Shown: one piece after another, positions 12,626 through 24,500 of the stretch
Layout: each line of letters begins with the position of its first letter
How positions within the stretch are numbered: position 1 is the stretch's first letter
Source of the DNA: Euonymus europaeus
Taxonomy: Eukaryota; Streptophyta; Magnoliopsida; Celastrales; Celastraceae
Reading direction: 5' to 3'
Length of the DNA stretch: 64,000 nucleotides
NCBI GenBank assembly: GCA_963580455.1
Contig: OY756974.1
Location: 1-64,000 of the forward strand
Program-made: the position numbers and the translations under genes
The notes under the pieces: model-generated
Told to the model about the DNA's origin: nothing
The model's database searches: none
Seen by the model: only the letters and a program-made list of their open reading frames with translations

Positions 12626-13770
12626 GGGATTCATGAAAGGTATTCTCCCAATTCTCTATTGAAATAGATAGAGCCCTTTGGCAAGGTTGGGTATTAGGTA
12701 TAGCCTATGAGGGGGTTTGCTTCCTACAAAACCCCACCGACGGTCAATTCAGATTGGTGTGTGATGATTGCCACAATATGAAAGCAGCAACAATTCTAAT
12801 TTTCTGCTTTTCTCACTTAAATGTCTATGCGTAGCAAACGCAAGATATGACAACAATCACCTTGATTTGATTGCCTTACACTGACGAATTACATTGGACT
12901 TTCTATTTTTTTACCTTCTGGACAGGAAATTTTATCTTCATCAGTCCAGCAGCCCCCATGGATCCTAGCTTTCATTCGCCGCCTCATTCATCATGAGCTT
13001 CCTCGCTATGACCACCTCCTGTAAGAGGCCTAGACTTTGTTACCCTGCAGCCAGGTTTGCCTGAAGATTCAAGACCAGTATTTCGAAGTCTTTGAATCAC
13101 TCCAATTTATATTTGGAAATGGACAAGTTTGTCTTTCTGTGCTTAACTCATTTTATCTAAAAACTACATCTTGCTGGTTTCAGGTTCCAAAACTAGAGAT
13201 GTCGATACTGGAACAAGCTCCTCTGACATAACATATTCAATATATATCCAATTTATTATATATTATATTCAAATATTATTTACAACCGTATTAACAAAAA
13301 AAAACTTCAACCCTGTCCCTCTTCAACTTGGCATGCTTCGAAAAGACAGCATTGAACGAGAAGAGAACTAAGGCAAGGCTGGTGATGTGCCACTGTATGG
13401 AGGGCTCAGAGAGAGTAGAAGTGCTTTCCTTCACGCTGAGTGTGAACTTCCGATTTCAGGCTGCTGCTATACGAGGAAGATTGCTTATGACATCAATCAG
13501 CTAGGTCCGTCTGTCGAATAGTTTTTCAATGCATGCGATGTTTCGAGTAGGAGTAGAGTGAAGGGTCTCGCTGGGAGGAAAAGTCACTTGCTTCCAAAGA
13601 TAGGGGGCGCAAGGAAAAAGTGGTTTCATCAGGATCCGGTCCCTCTTGGCAATAGTTTAGTTCTGCCTTGATGAGTGGGGGAGGTAGCCGAATGAGGATA
13701 TCACTACTGGCACGGCTACTGTGCAGGAAATTGCGCTCCTCCTATCGTAATCGAAAAATGCTCTTCCACT
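12626..13770. other. Spacer of probable nuclear origin
   Basis: No gene is recognised. The sequence between 13.0 and 13.3 kb is AT-rich with a pyrimidine tract ending in CAG, resembling a nuclear intron 3' end, which would fit its position between two nuclear retrotransposon remnants. This is weak evidence. Confidence 0.3.
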
Positions 13771-13774
13771 TTTT

Positions 13775-14372
13775 TTTTCAATCTCCAAGGGTATGTAACC
13801 ACGGGGCCCCCAGACTATGTCGCAACTATCTTATCTAGAGGTAATAAAAAGAAATCCGTGATTACTGCGTAATCTTGCACAAACATTTTCGTATTGGAGC
13901 ATTGTCCTGTACTTACTTGTTAAACATCGTCCATCCGCTCCCTTAACCTCTGTATCCATGAAATTATTGGTGCTGCCCGAATCAATCAACATGGTCACGG
14001 GCTGGCGCTTGATGAATTAACTCGCATTGCCCCATGTGACTAAGTTGGTGGAATGATCTGCTAACGCATGAACAGAAATAGCTATTTGGTCCTCGGTAGG
14101 CACTTTTCAGGAAGGGGCTTTCTCATCTTCATTATTATCTCCGAGATAATGTTCATCAGGGTCATCAGATGCATCAGAAAATTCCTTGGACTCCGTTGGT
14201 TCATCGACCGCTTCGATGAGAAAGAAAGTCGTTTGTTTGCAGCGATAGCAAGACTCTTTTTAAAAAGATAAGAGGAGGCTTGGTTGTGTTTGTTTTGTTT
14301 GATATACTCGCTGATTGTCCTCGGCAAGCCGCTCCTCTTGCAACCGAGCAAATGGCTGCTGTCTCCCTCCCT
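13775..14372 (-). pseudogene. Ty3/gypsy gag-protease remnant
   Basis: On the minus strand the translation passes through an acidic linker (DEPTESKEFSDASDDPDEHY), then EDQIAISVHALADHSTN, and after one in-frame stop PVTMLIDSGSTNNFM. The DSGSTNNF box (codons at 13960-13983) is the active site of a retropepsin-type aspartic protease with the catalytic Asp intact. Farther along, ITDFFLLPLD followed by GGPVVTYPWRL matches the usual post-protease order of plant Ty3/gypsy elements. Several stops and frameshifts are present, and the reverse transcriptase and integrase that should follow are absent. The segment has no LTRs and is a dead fragment of a nuclear element. Confidence 0.8.
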
Positions 14373-14483
14373 TTTTCTTCGGCATTTACACCCGGAAAAT
14401 GCTAGCGAAGAAAAAATTTCACCCCTATTTGAGTAAGGCTGGGTCTGGGGATTAGCTTACAAGGAAGGCTTGCGCCGGTAACT

Positions 14484-14777
14484 ATGCCAAAGCACGATCC
14501 CCCTTTACTTAACTTAGTAGGGCTTGAAAGGCTGGACTATAAGCCCACTCCCCAGGATTACGTTAAGAGAGCAGAGCGGAGAAGGAAGATTAGAAAAGCA
14601 AGAAGAAATGGAGAGCCCGACCCGTGCGATCTTATGCCGCCCCCACCACCTCTCTACACCAGCTTCCCGATCAAAGGAGAAAGCCTATCTTACCCGCCTG
14701 AGTCTGAAAACCTCGTGTCAACCCCAACCTCTTCCCCAGCAAGCTTCAACAGCATTCTAGAAAGAAAGATGGTTTGA
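14484..14777 (+). CDS. Uncharacterised basic, proline-rich ORF (orf97)
   Basis: This 97-codon frame begins at ATG. Residues 1-30 are of mixed character. Residues about 28-42 are strongly basic (KRAERRRKIRKARRNGE), and a run of prolines follows at about residues 52-57. The C-terminal third is Ser/Pro-rich. There is no membrane segment or known domain. Composition is less repetitive than in neighbouring frames, and the basic block could bind nucleic acid, but that is inference. It sits about 110 bp from the gypsy remnant and may be nuclear-derived. A second, shorter frame overlaps it, which lowers confidence that it is a real gene. Confidence 0.3.
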   Translation: MPKHDPPLLNLVGLERLDYKPTPQDYVKRAERRRKIRKARRNGEPDPCDLMPPPPPLYTSFPIKGESLSYPPESENLVSTPTSSPASFNSILERKMV

Positions 14778-17700
14778 TTCACTTGCATCTAAACATCATG
14801 GAGAGGGACTTTAGTCACTCGAGTGTTATGGAAAGGGGCCCCGCTAACGCTAGTGAAGGAGTCTATCTATCTCTAAAAGGGAGGTTGGTTTAGCTCAGAC
14901 ATACATCTATCTGGTTGCTTTCTCCGGGTTGCTCAGGGGGATGCGGGCAAATCTGGAATGAATTTCCGGGAACGGGTGAGAAAGCGAATTAGAACACTTC
15001 CCCTTCTCTAGAAGAAACGAGGAACTAGCTCTCTTCTCTCTTATGTACGCAATTTAGTTATTAGGGATTGGGGATCATATTATTCATATAAAAGAAATTT
15101 CCTTACCTACTGTCCTTTCACTTCTAGCATTGAATGGGAGAAGGAGGAGCGTTAAGCCACTCAATTGCTTGTGAAATTGAGGTGAAGGATCGATAGCCTA
15201 TGAAAGCAGATAAGAGGCTAGCCCCATGGACGAGGGAAAGGCGAAAGCCCTATTAAGCTAGGATGAATCATCTAAGTTCCCTATGGCCGGTTGGAGACAC
15301 GGAATGGGGGAAGCGGAAAGGAATGAAATCAGCCAGCAAGTCGGTCTAACCAGTAACAGTAGAGATTGTTAAAAGCATGGATGAACCTTCTATTCTGTAT
15401 TCCCCAATCACTTGCCTTGAGCTGAGAGCAGAGCAAGCCCAATCGATCAGCGCAGGAGAATAGCTCAGTGGAAAGGGGAGTCCGGCTTCAGAGAGAGATG
15501 CTGAAAACATTCAATGAGACCGAGACCAGATAGATATGGAGTTGTCGCAGCTGCAGCTATCAGAAAGCAAGCAGCAAAGCCATCAAAGCGCACTAAGAGA
15601 AGGTAAGCAGAGGAGAAGCAATATCGAACATCTCTCTCTTCATCTTACATACGATGATAGGGAGTTTGAACAGCTAGAAGCCACCCCCTTCGCCCTTCGC
15701 ACGCCCTATCTAGCCCAGTTCTGGCTGCTAGTTTCAAGAAACACCCGGCATCTAATTTCATTGATGATTTCTCCCCGTCTTGAATAGAAAAAGTAGAAGC
15801 TGCTTGATCGAGAGGTTCCGGAGCTGATAGCATTTTCCTTTCTTAGGTCATCGGGTCGGAATCCCATTCTCTTTATCTATGAGGTCTACCAGGCTGAACC
15901 TTTACACCGACCGATATGAGAAAGCAAAGTGCATTCAAGGTCCTTCTGTACTGACTTCAATAAAGAAGAAAGGGTAGCTTCAAGCCGCCGTACCAATAGC
16001 GAGAGCAGCCGAAGAAAGCCATGACTATGGCTGGAAATCCAACTATTCCTTTTCAGTTCAGGCCGGTTCGTTCAAGGCCATTAGTTCAAGCGCTTCTTGC
16101 CCTACTACGGTTTCATTCATGTCAACGGAATCAGAGAAGCTTTTAGAGAAGGCAGGGGCTAATCTTCCCTTTTAGGCCGGGTTCAGGTAAAGAATGGTCT
16201 CTGGGGTAAAGGAACTCCTATTGCTAGCCTGGCTACTCATCTAAGGTGCTTTCTTTTCTGTGCATCAGGAACCCGCAGTAGCAAGGGATTGTGATCGGCT
16301 AATATCCGTCATAGGTGTTCTGCATTTTCTTTATTAATCCGCAAGCGATTCCACCCTTCTCAGAGTCTCTATCATTCATCCCATTCAGAGCAGAAAGAGA
16401 GAGAGGGTTCTAACTAGATAGTTTATGCGAACCGGAAACTGAAAAAATGCTCATTGGTCGAGGAATAAAGGTTGCGAAGCAAGTGAGTGATCTGCCCGAT
16501 CAATGGAGTCCACAGGGAGATTCTAATACAAGGTCTTTTCTATACTGGATTTTATCTATCATCGTCACTCATAGAGAAAGAAGTGGCTTGAAGGGAACAA
16601 GTAAAAGCTTAACAAATTAGGAGGGCTAATTCATCAATGAACCAAAGATTATTGGCGGAACTAACTAGACCTTGGGATAGGTAGCCGAATTCATTAAACT
16701 TTTCTTATTGAGAACCACCAATAAATCTTTTGAACTAATAATCACGTCAATAATAGACTGATATTTCAAGTGAATGACTTACAACTAATTTATTTTTAGG
16801 TATTAGCCGATGAACCAACTCTTCTTTTTGGTTGGCTGGATATCACAGCAGAGCTGTTAGTTCTTAACTTGCTGGGCACTCCTTATTGAGGAATGTCCCG
16901 GCTGGTGCTTGTTTACGAACCAGAAGAAAGAGACCCGGCAGGTTCACACTTCATTAAGGCGGCTTACCCCGACCCGATGAATAGCCAATTGACCGAAAAA
17001 CAGTCAAGCGGAAAGAAAGAATGCCTCTGATCTGCCTATGCCTATTCATTCTTCCCGGATTGCAAAAGTTATTGAGTTAAGAAGGGGCAAAATCTGTGCC
17101 TATTTCCAATAGCGGCAATAGTGGCTGGTCAAATCCTTTTCCTTCCAAGTCCTATTACGTCTTTATTGAGATCTGAAGATTAGACTGATTCTCAGGATGA
17201 ATTTCATACAGAATCTAGGTATGTATAGATAGATTGAGAAATGAGATTAGATCCGAGAGGGGCGAGCCAATCTATAAAGGAACTCATTTTTTATTCCCTT
17301 CTTGCTCTGGCTCGGTTCATCCGTCCAGCTGTCTATGCCGTGCTCGGTCTAAAAGTAAGTCTCATTCCCTTGGTGAAAACACTTGGCTTGACTTACTAAT
17401 CAAGTGAATGGAACAAAATAGATAAAGTAGATGTAGTAAACACTTGGTGAACCAATGACTAACAACTGCTTTTTTTGTTCTGAATAAGTAATAAAGAACT
17501 GCTTTCCTTTTTTTATAGCTTTGTTTGGGGCCTGCCGGAGCCTAATAAAATAATGCAAAATTGGTTGGTCCCCAAATCTAAATAATGATTCCAATGATTG
17601 GCGGATCATTGCCTTCCCACAGAACGAGAAAGGGAAAGTGCATCGGAGCACTCCCCTGTTGACATGGAAATGGTTCGATTGCTTGACGACTTTAAGTGCC

Positions 17701-18078
17701 CATCTGGTGGCCTAGTGAAAAGTCTAGCCCACGCCCATTGGCGCGCTGCCTACAGGAGACAAAAGGTGCGATTAACAGCATAGTGCTGATCTGACTCCTA
17801 AGTGATACGCATTGCGCAACTCTTTTTTCATCCAAACCTTGTATAGACGGTGTATGCCGAAGAAATTTTCTTTCTCGCGTTCAACCCGAGAATCCTCCCT
17901 ACCCTACCTACGGTGAACTCCCGAATCTTGAGTTGCTTAGCCCCAACTCCCATAGAATGATAAAGGAAAGCGAGAGCTTGATTCAACAAAAACTCTTGAT
18001 CCTAACCCCCCTATTATATTAGCTGGGCGAAGGAAGTTAGTGATTCAATGCTTTTTGAGTTCAAAATACATCATACAT
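14778..18078. other. Unassigned spacer
   Basis: No gene, RNA or transposon motif was recognised. Two AT-rich islands, at about 16.60-16.85 kb and 17.40-17.62 kb, differ from the surrounding purine-rich spacer and are the best places to search for decayed organellar sequence. A D-arm-like GAATAGCTCAGTGG at about 15.46 kb is not accompanied by the rest of a tRNA. Confidence 0.5.
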
Positions 18079-18212
18079 ATGTCTAACTCTTTAGAGAAAG
18101 AGTTTAATATGATGAAATTTAGTTTAAAAAAACTTTTGAAGTGCTTTCTTTCATATTCAAAAGGAAGTACTATCAGCGGCATTCCCCCTAAAAACAATTA
18201 TAAGAAACTCTT

Positions 18213-18560
18213 ATGTCAGACGAAGTTCTCAACTATCTCATTCATTTCATTTCCGGCCTTGCTTTACCGTCTTTTATTTTCATTTTAGCCACTTGGAGAG
18301 TCGCCAGGCTGCGGAATTTAACAGCGGAAAACTACCAGGGTCAAGTAGATGAATCAGTCGCTAACACACTGAAGGAACAGATAAGTGAAAAGGTGCTAAC
18401 TCCGCTGTTCACTCAAAACAATGTCGTCTTGCCACCAGGGAGAAGATCCTATGACGTAATCGACACACTCGTGCCTGGAGATGCTGTGGAATTTCTAACA
18501 TGGCTTCCTGATCAGAGCGAGGGAAAGGCGCTACAGCCCAGTTCTTTCAGCCCCTGTTAA
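18213..18560 (+). CDS. Uncharacterised membrane-anchored ORF (orf115)
   Basis: This 115-codon ATG-initiated frame has protein-like composition. Residues about 9-29 form one hydrophobic helix (LIHFISGLALPSFIFILATW) followed at once by Arg residues (RVARLR), as in a single-pass membrane anchor. The rest is hydrophilic with mixed acidic and basic residues and no low-complexity run. I do not recognise the family. The 5' flank (18.04-18.21 kb) is AT-rich and carries a second overlapping frame, ATG at 18079, of about 69 codons with a Lys-rich start. Either a separate small protein or a frameshifted extension is possible. The last nine or so residues differ in character and may have been added by a rearrangement. 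Function unknown. Confidence 0.45.
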   Translation: MSDEVLNYLIHFISGLALPSFIFILATWRVARLRNLTAENYQGQVDESVANTLKEQISEKVLTPLFTQNNVVLPPGRRSYDVIDTLVPGDAVEFLTWLPDQSEGKALQPSSFSPC

Positions 18561-21500
18561 GATAAGAGGATTGTAGCGAGCGTAGCCCTATTAATAAGCG
18601 TTAGTGAGCGCAACGTTTCACTCCCATTTTAAGGGCTAGGTCCTCAGATCCGTAGATTATAGAGGTGTTTACTCTTACCATTAGTTGAAATCCCGCTATT
18701 AGTTATTAGTTGGTATCCCCGAAGCAGGTATTTGGCAGGTGAGGGCAACCAGGCAACCCTCAGTTACTAGCTGTGGATAGGAATAGGATCCGGGTACAAA
18801 GATGATGGAGGTCCTTCTTCCACCTCTGGATCCAGACAAGTCGAAAGCCCATCTGTTTCTTCTTCTGCAGCGAACCAATACGAGGAGGTGCAGTCGCCAT
18901 AGCTGCTGGTAGCGCTAGTTACAGGCGCTATCCTATACTTCTTGATTAGGCTCCTCTTCGGCAACCATGAAATTTCTTCTCATGCCGGGATAGCCCATGA
19001 TAATCTCTGGTTTAGCACCAATATATATATATAGCGGGGACCCCATCTCAATCAGTAGGATGCCCTTTCCTGCATAAGGAGTGTCATCCGGGCATTTTGA
19101 AAAGAGGAAATAGCCTAAGGTCTGGGCTAGGTCTACGGACTTCTCCTTCAACTCATTCTCAGTCGCAAGTAAAAGTTAACCGAGTCTTGAGATTATGAAA
19201 TCCGGGACTGACCTCACCGCGAGTGAAGGTGCGCATAGGACTGACCCTAATGTAAGAAAGGGCCCAGCCCATGTGAGAGAGAGAAGAGTGAATTCCGATT
19301 CCTACTATGATGATTAAAAAAGCTAGCTTAGAGGACAGTAAGAATCCGATGCTGAGAGCTAATGCAATGGTTTAAGGGTTGACGCCGTATCGATCTAAGG
19401 TTCTAATTCGTTGACTGTCCTCTGAAGGCAGGTTGTAAATACAGCTGAAGGGCGAACAAAGACTAGGTTTTAGCTTCGCTAGATCGGATGGTCTTTCAAG
19501 CAACTCATCAATCCCATCCAGGAAGAGAAACCATAAAAAGAAAAATAAAATTGCATGACCTTTCAAAAAAGGTCCCCTAATTTATTAGTTTTTCAAAACT
19601 TAATTCTCGGTAATATGTCAGTTTTTCTTGATTTACCACAAAGAGGGAATTTGCAGTTCATACACTATTTACAAGCGCATCATTAAACGCATTAACCGGT
19701 CTCAGTAACCGCATTAACTGGCAGAATTCCCCGCATTCGTTAAAGACCAAAGCTACACTCGTCACTACGGGAACTTATAACCTTACCGATTCTCTTGACC
19801 CAGGCGGAGGTAGTATACTTATCCCCGATGGGAGAGACGTTGATTCAGTCCTTGTGGCTTCTTAGTCTCTTCTGTCGTGCCACCTCATCCATGCCGGGTT
19901 GTTGCCAACTGCTGCATGTGTACCTTCTCTCCGGCTGGTGTCGAAGTTGAGTGAATTCTGACTATGGTTTCGTAACCCGTGTCTCGTGCCATATGTATAC
20001 CTCGCTTCTATGTCCAGGCTTTGTCTTGCTAATCCTTACTTTATGGTTGGTTCTGATGCCAGGTATGAGGCTTTCTTACTATGTGATTCTCCTACACTGT
20101 GGGACTATTTCACTCTTCGTGCTTGTACAGGGTGGTATTACCATGGGGAGAGAACTGGATTTATGGGGTTAATGACTCTCAAGGAGTTACTTGATTCAAT
20201 AGGTAAAGAAGAAGTTACCCCACCTTCGATACGCTACCACTCACTTGGCCAGGAACTGCAAAGGAGTTAATTCTTTGGAACGTAGGAGTTGAATGGTATA
20301 CAGGACTATCAGCCCAAAGGAAAGCAATGAAACTTCTTCCTAAGCCCCTGTTGTCATGGTAGCCTTTAGAGTAGTTGCTTGCCCAAAGCCGTTATGCTTT
20401 CATACTGGTCACCTAACTCATGTTTAGGCACTCCCCCTTTGGTCTGTGGATCCTATAAAAAGGGCTTTTGGCTTGCCGGTGGAGTCTTTGCTCTCTTACG
20501 TGAGACAGCTTTCTGATGGGTCAAGGAAGCACTTTCAGGTATTTGATTGGCAGGGTTTTCTGTTAACACTAGTTCATGTCTCACAAATTACCTTAATCCT
20601 GTAATAGACACCAATCGAATAAATATGCGGATAATAACACCAAATCTAACAATTAGCCCGAAATGAAACACTAACCCAAGGGACGGTAAGGAAAACCGCT
20701 AAAATGGAAGATTCTCTTAAACAAATTGCCGAGACCTTTACCAGGATTACTAAGAAAATAACTCGCACTCAATTGATCAGTAAGATACAGACAAAATAAA
20801 AACTGCACGAGCAGAGCGAGCGAAGCCAGGAAATAATGGGATGCCCATGAATGAAGGTCTTACATAGTAGAGGTGACGAGACTAGTGAGCCAAGCGAGGA
20901 AACTAGAGAGGCTCAGGCAAGAAGCGCAGACAGCGGGAGCTCTTAACCAAAGAAAGGGGCCTCAAGCCAGGTAGACTTGCGAAAGCAGAGAGACAAACGA
21001 TTACTTGAACAGAATTCCGAGAAGTGGGATTTACAAACAAGATGCAATGATTTACTTTATTGGGATTAATGGAGATGATTGAATTTACTGCTCGTAATAG
21101 AAAGGAAAGAAGAGGAAGACCACAACATCAGAGCATGCTGCTTTTAAACCCACTCGCAAGAAAAGAACTCACTTGCCAAGAGTCAACAAGGAAGGCGCCT
21201 ACCTCAGAGAGGAGACACATACGAGAAGACTACGTCGATGCCCTCTTTTGTTGATTCCTAGTAACTATATCAAGCTGACTTAAAAGGAATTAGCGATAGG
21301 GGAAGATAAGCGTAGGCTTTACACCGGCGAAGGGATTCCAATTATATGAACATCAATGCATTATAGCTTCTGAATCTCGTGCTGGGGATTGGAACTTGAG
21401 TCGAAGGACAGAAATCCACTTCTAGTATGATTACTTCATTCCTCATGAAAGCAATAAGAAGACGGAAATAACTGCCCTCTCCCGTTCAGTCGATTTATTA

Positions 21501-24500
21501 GTAGGGCTTAGTAAAAGGGCCTCTTACCTCGCTCCTCTTACCAGTTTTTGATCCCCTTAAAATGGTTCCCGTAACAGTTCAGTTTGAAGAAGGACGCAAC
21601 AAGAAAGAGAGCAAGACTTCTAGTCTTTCATCCAGCTCAGGTGCTAGGAAGAAGAAAAGATAACTCTAGGGCGAAGACTAACTTCTATCTAAAAGGGATT
21701 GGCCCCGGGATTGAGTGCCTTACTAATGGGGCTCTTGCCGCTAAGAGTACTTGCGACTTAGGGACTAAGCCGAGGACCTATTCTACATAATTCGCAGAGC
21801 CCTAATTAATAAAGATCCGAAACTTCCTCACCTTCACTAAAAGGAGGGATAGGCCCTGCATTTCCAGCATTTCCAGAGGTGCCAAAGCCTTCACGACAAG
21901 ACAAGAAACCCCAGCTCTTGATGCCCCACTTTCATCTCCTGTTTATACCCCGAATTTTATTCCTTTTATTCCAGTTATTAATTATGATGATCCCGCTCTG
22001 GTACTAGCTTCGGGCCCTAATAAGAGATAAGGTGGCCTAGCTTTATTTAGATAAGGGGCTTCCCTCCTATTGTAATGGTACTAAGACGAAGTCGCTCCAA
22101 CAACGGGAGTCGACTACGAGGCATTTGACTAAGACTTTGCGAACTCATAGGCGAAGCCCTGTCCCACGCCTTTTCCCCTGGCAAGACCAGCAGATCCAAC
22201 TTCCGCTCCTGTCCTTGCTGCCCCTAAGGCCTATGAATAATAATTGGGAACTCACCGGAATAAAGGAAGGAGCTAATACCGGACCGGAAGTGCCTATGTA
22301 TTATGCTTTTCTTATTGGTCTTTTCTTTGAGAAATTAAATTCCAACACGAAACCTTATAGAGATAGGGCCCCCTCCTTATGAGCCACGTATCTTAGGGGA
22401 TTTCCTTTTTATACCCCCTGGGAGTGAAAGTTCACTGCTTGGCGAACGAGCAAGAGTTTCAGACTACATCTCAGGGGATAGCAACAAAACAAGGGTACCC
22501 CGCCGCTCCGCCTCTACTTTCGGAAAGAGAAGATTTACTTTGCCTATTCTTTGAAGAGTGGATCGCCAGCTAATATAATAGGGGGGGGGAAGGTCTTGCT
22601 TTCTTCTATTATGATATTTTGAAAAGAGAAATGATCAATTTCTTAAAGCTGGAACTCTCGATTGGCACCATTGCATTGGCACCAGAGAAGACAACATAAT
22701 CTCTTTCATCGGGAGATGAAGAGAGAAGAGAGCAGTTCGTTCCTTAGGCCTCTAATAGTAAAGTTTTGCCCTGCCCTGAGCAGATGCCTTGTCACTTGTT
22801 TTTTCCTTTTTCACCGAAAGGGGTTCGCTTTGTTTGGGATTGTACCATTCTTCGAATGCCTTTCGCTCTGTATTTACGTGCTTTTCTATTAATCAACAAT
22901 TGCATTCTCCTTTGACAAAACCCTGCTGCTTCTTGCTTGCCCGTATATACGGGCTCCTTACTACTACCTATTGGTTGGTAACGGCATCCCTATCCATATC
23001 TTTATGCACGAAAGAAAGGGTTTCACCCGTTCCCGGAAATTTATATTTGTTTTATTCTTCTGAGCACAGGTATGACTTCCAAAGTCTAACACTTGTTTTG
23101 TTCACCGCCCTGATAAGAACAAGAGAACGTATAGGCAACATAAATTTGGATTAAAGAAAAAAGTGTTTTTTCTATTTAGAAAGGCTCCTTTTCTCTTTCC
23201 CCTCTATTTTTGCCATTATGTAGGCTAAGGCTAAGGTCAACTTTTTCTTCCATCGCTTCGCTTAAAGGGGGCTCTTCTATCCATCTTCCCGTTCGATCCG
23301 TTTGAAAGAGTAGGAAGTCGCTCAGTCCTGCCGGGGATTCCATTTCGATACCAAAGTCTCCATCCCACATCTTTCTCTTGTATCTCTAAAAAGTAAAAAT
23401 CAATGAGTTCGTCCTCTTTCTGGAGCCTTTTTCTTAAGATAGATGTGAATGGGCTAGCTGCAATCAAGCTTTAGCCTAGCCTAGTATAGTACAAGAGTAC
23501 TGTCAAAGGCCAATCAATCAACTTATAGGATGTAAAGTAAGTTGACATGGAAGAAGGGCTGCGAGGCCTGCCGCAAGTACGGCTTTGAAAGAATGAAAGG
23601 AGCGAGATAGGAGTTTGAAAGAGAGGTGAGACCGCGAAGTGCAAAGCCCTCACTCAAGACTTTAGAAATGGCATCTATCACAATCACAGTCCTCCCTTTT
23701 TTAGTAAGAGAGGCTAGCTTCCCTTCTTTTCTGGTTGGTGAGGAAGGGTCCCAAGAAGGTAAGCTGACTCCTGAGGCGATCCCTTGCCATAGCCTTTGCT
23801 TGACTATTCTCCCATCTTGATCTTGGGTAAGATTAGATCCTTAGTCCTCTCCTCCCTTCTGGCCATTGAAAGCATTCCATTCCAATCTAAGTTTGTGGGC
23901 TAGTGAGCCAGTTTAGGTTCGAAGACAGGTAACTAAATCTCCGTAGTGGAATAGGGGGTTGCTTGCATACTTTGTTCAGACAGCACAGAATCAGAAGGGC
24001 ACTGAATCAGAATCTAAGTCTTTATCCTCCACTCCAAACCTGCCAATCCGATCAAAAACAAGCCCAAAACACGGGGGTTGGGGATTTTGATCACATTGAG
24101 ATGCTGCCTTAGGAAGAGAAATCCGAAAACAAGCAATTTTCCCGGTAAAACGCAAAAAGGCCGATTTGAGATCCCATCTACGAGCGGAAATGGACTTGCA
24201 GCCCGGGAAAATGAAAGTGGAGATTGAACGCTAGAGGGCGAAGATAGGAAGCCACTTCTACTCAAGCACGGGGATTCGTTTGTTTAGTGAGAAGAAGAAG
24301 GAAAGGCAATCGAGTACTACCAAAATTCTCTAGGAGCAGTAGCTTGAACGGGACTCTTTCTTAGCTTAGGGCTTGAAAGCTTCAGTGTTCTAGTGGCTTT
24401 TCATCCTTCTTCTTTCGGTCGGTGAGTACGGTATCAGTCCTGGGGCTAGGAAGCCACCGCCTCTTATAAAAGGTTGCTGACTTTGATATTGATTAGAAAT

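Noticed and set aside
22789..23154. Plus-strand open frame of 121 codons
   Set aside because: It begins with TTG and overlaps other short frames, with no recognisable protein features.
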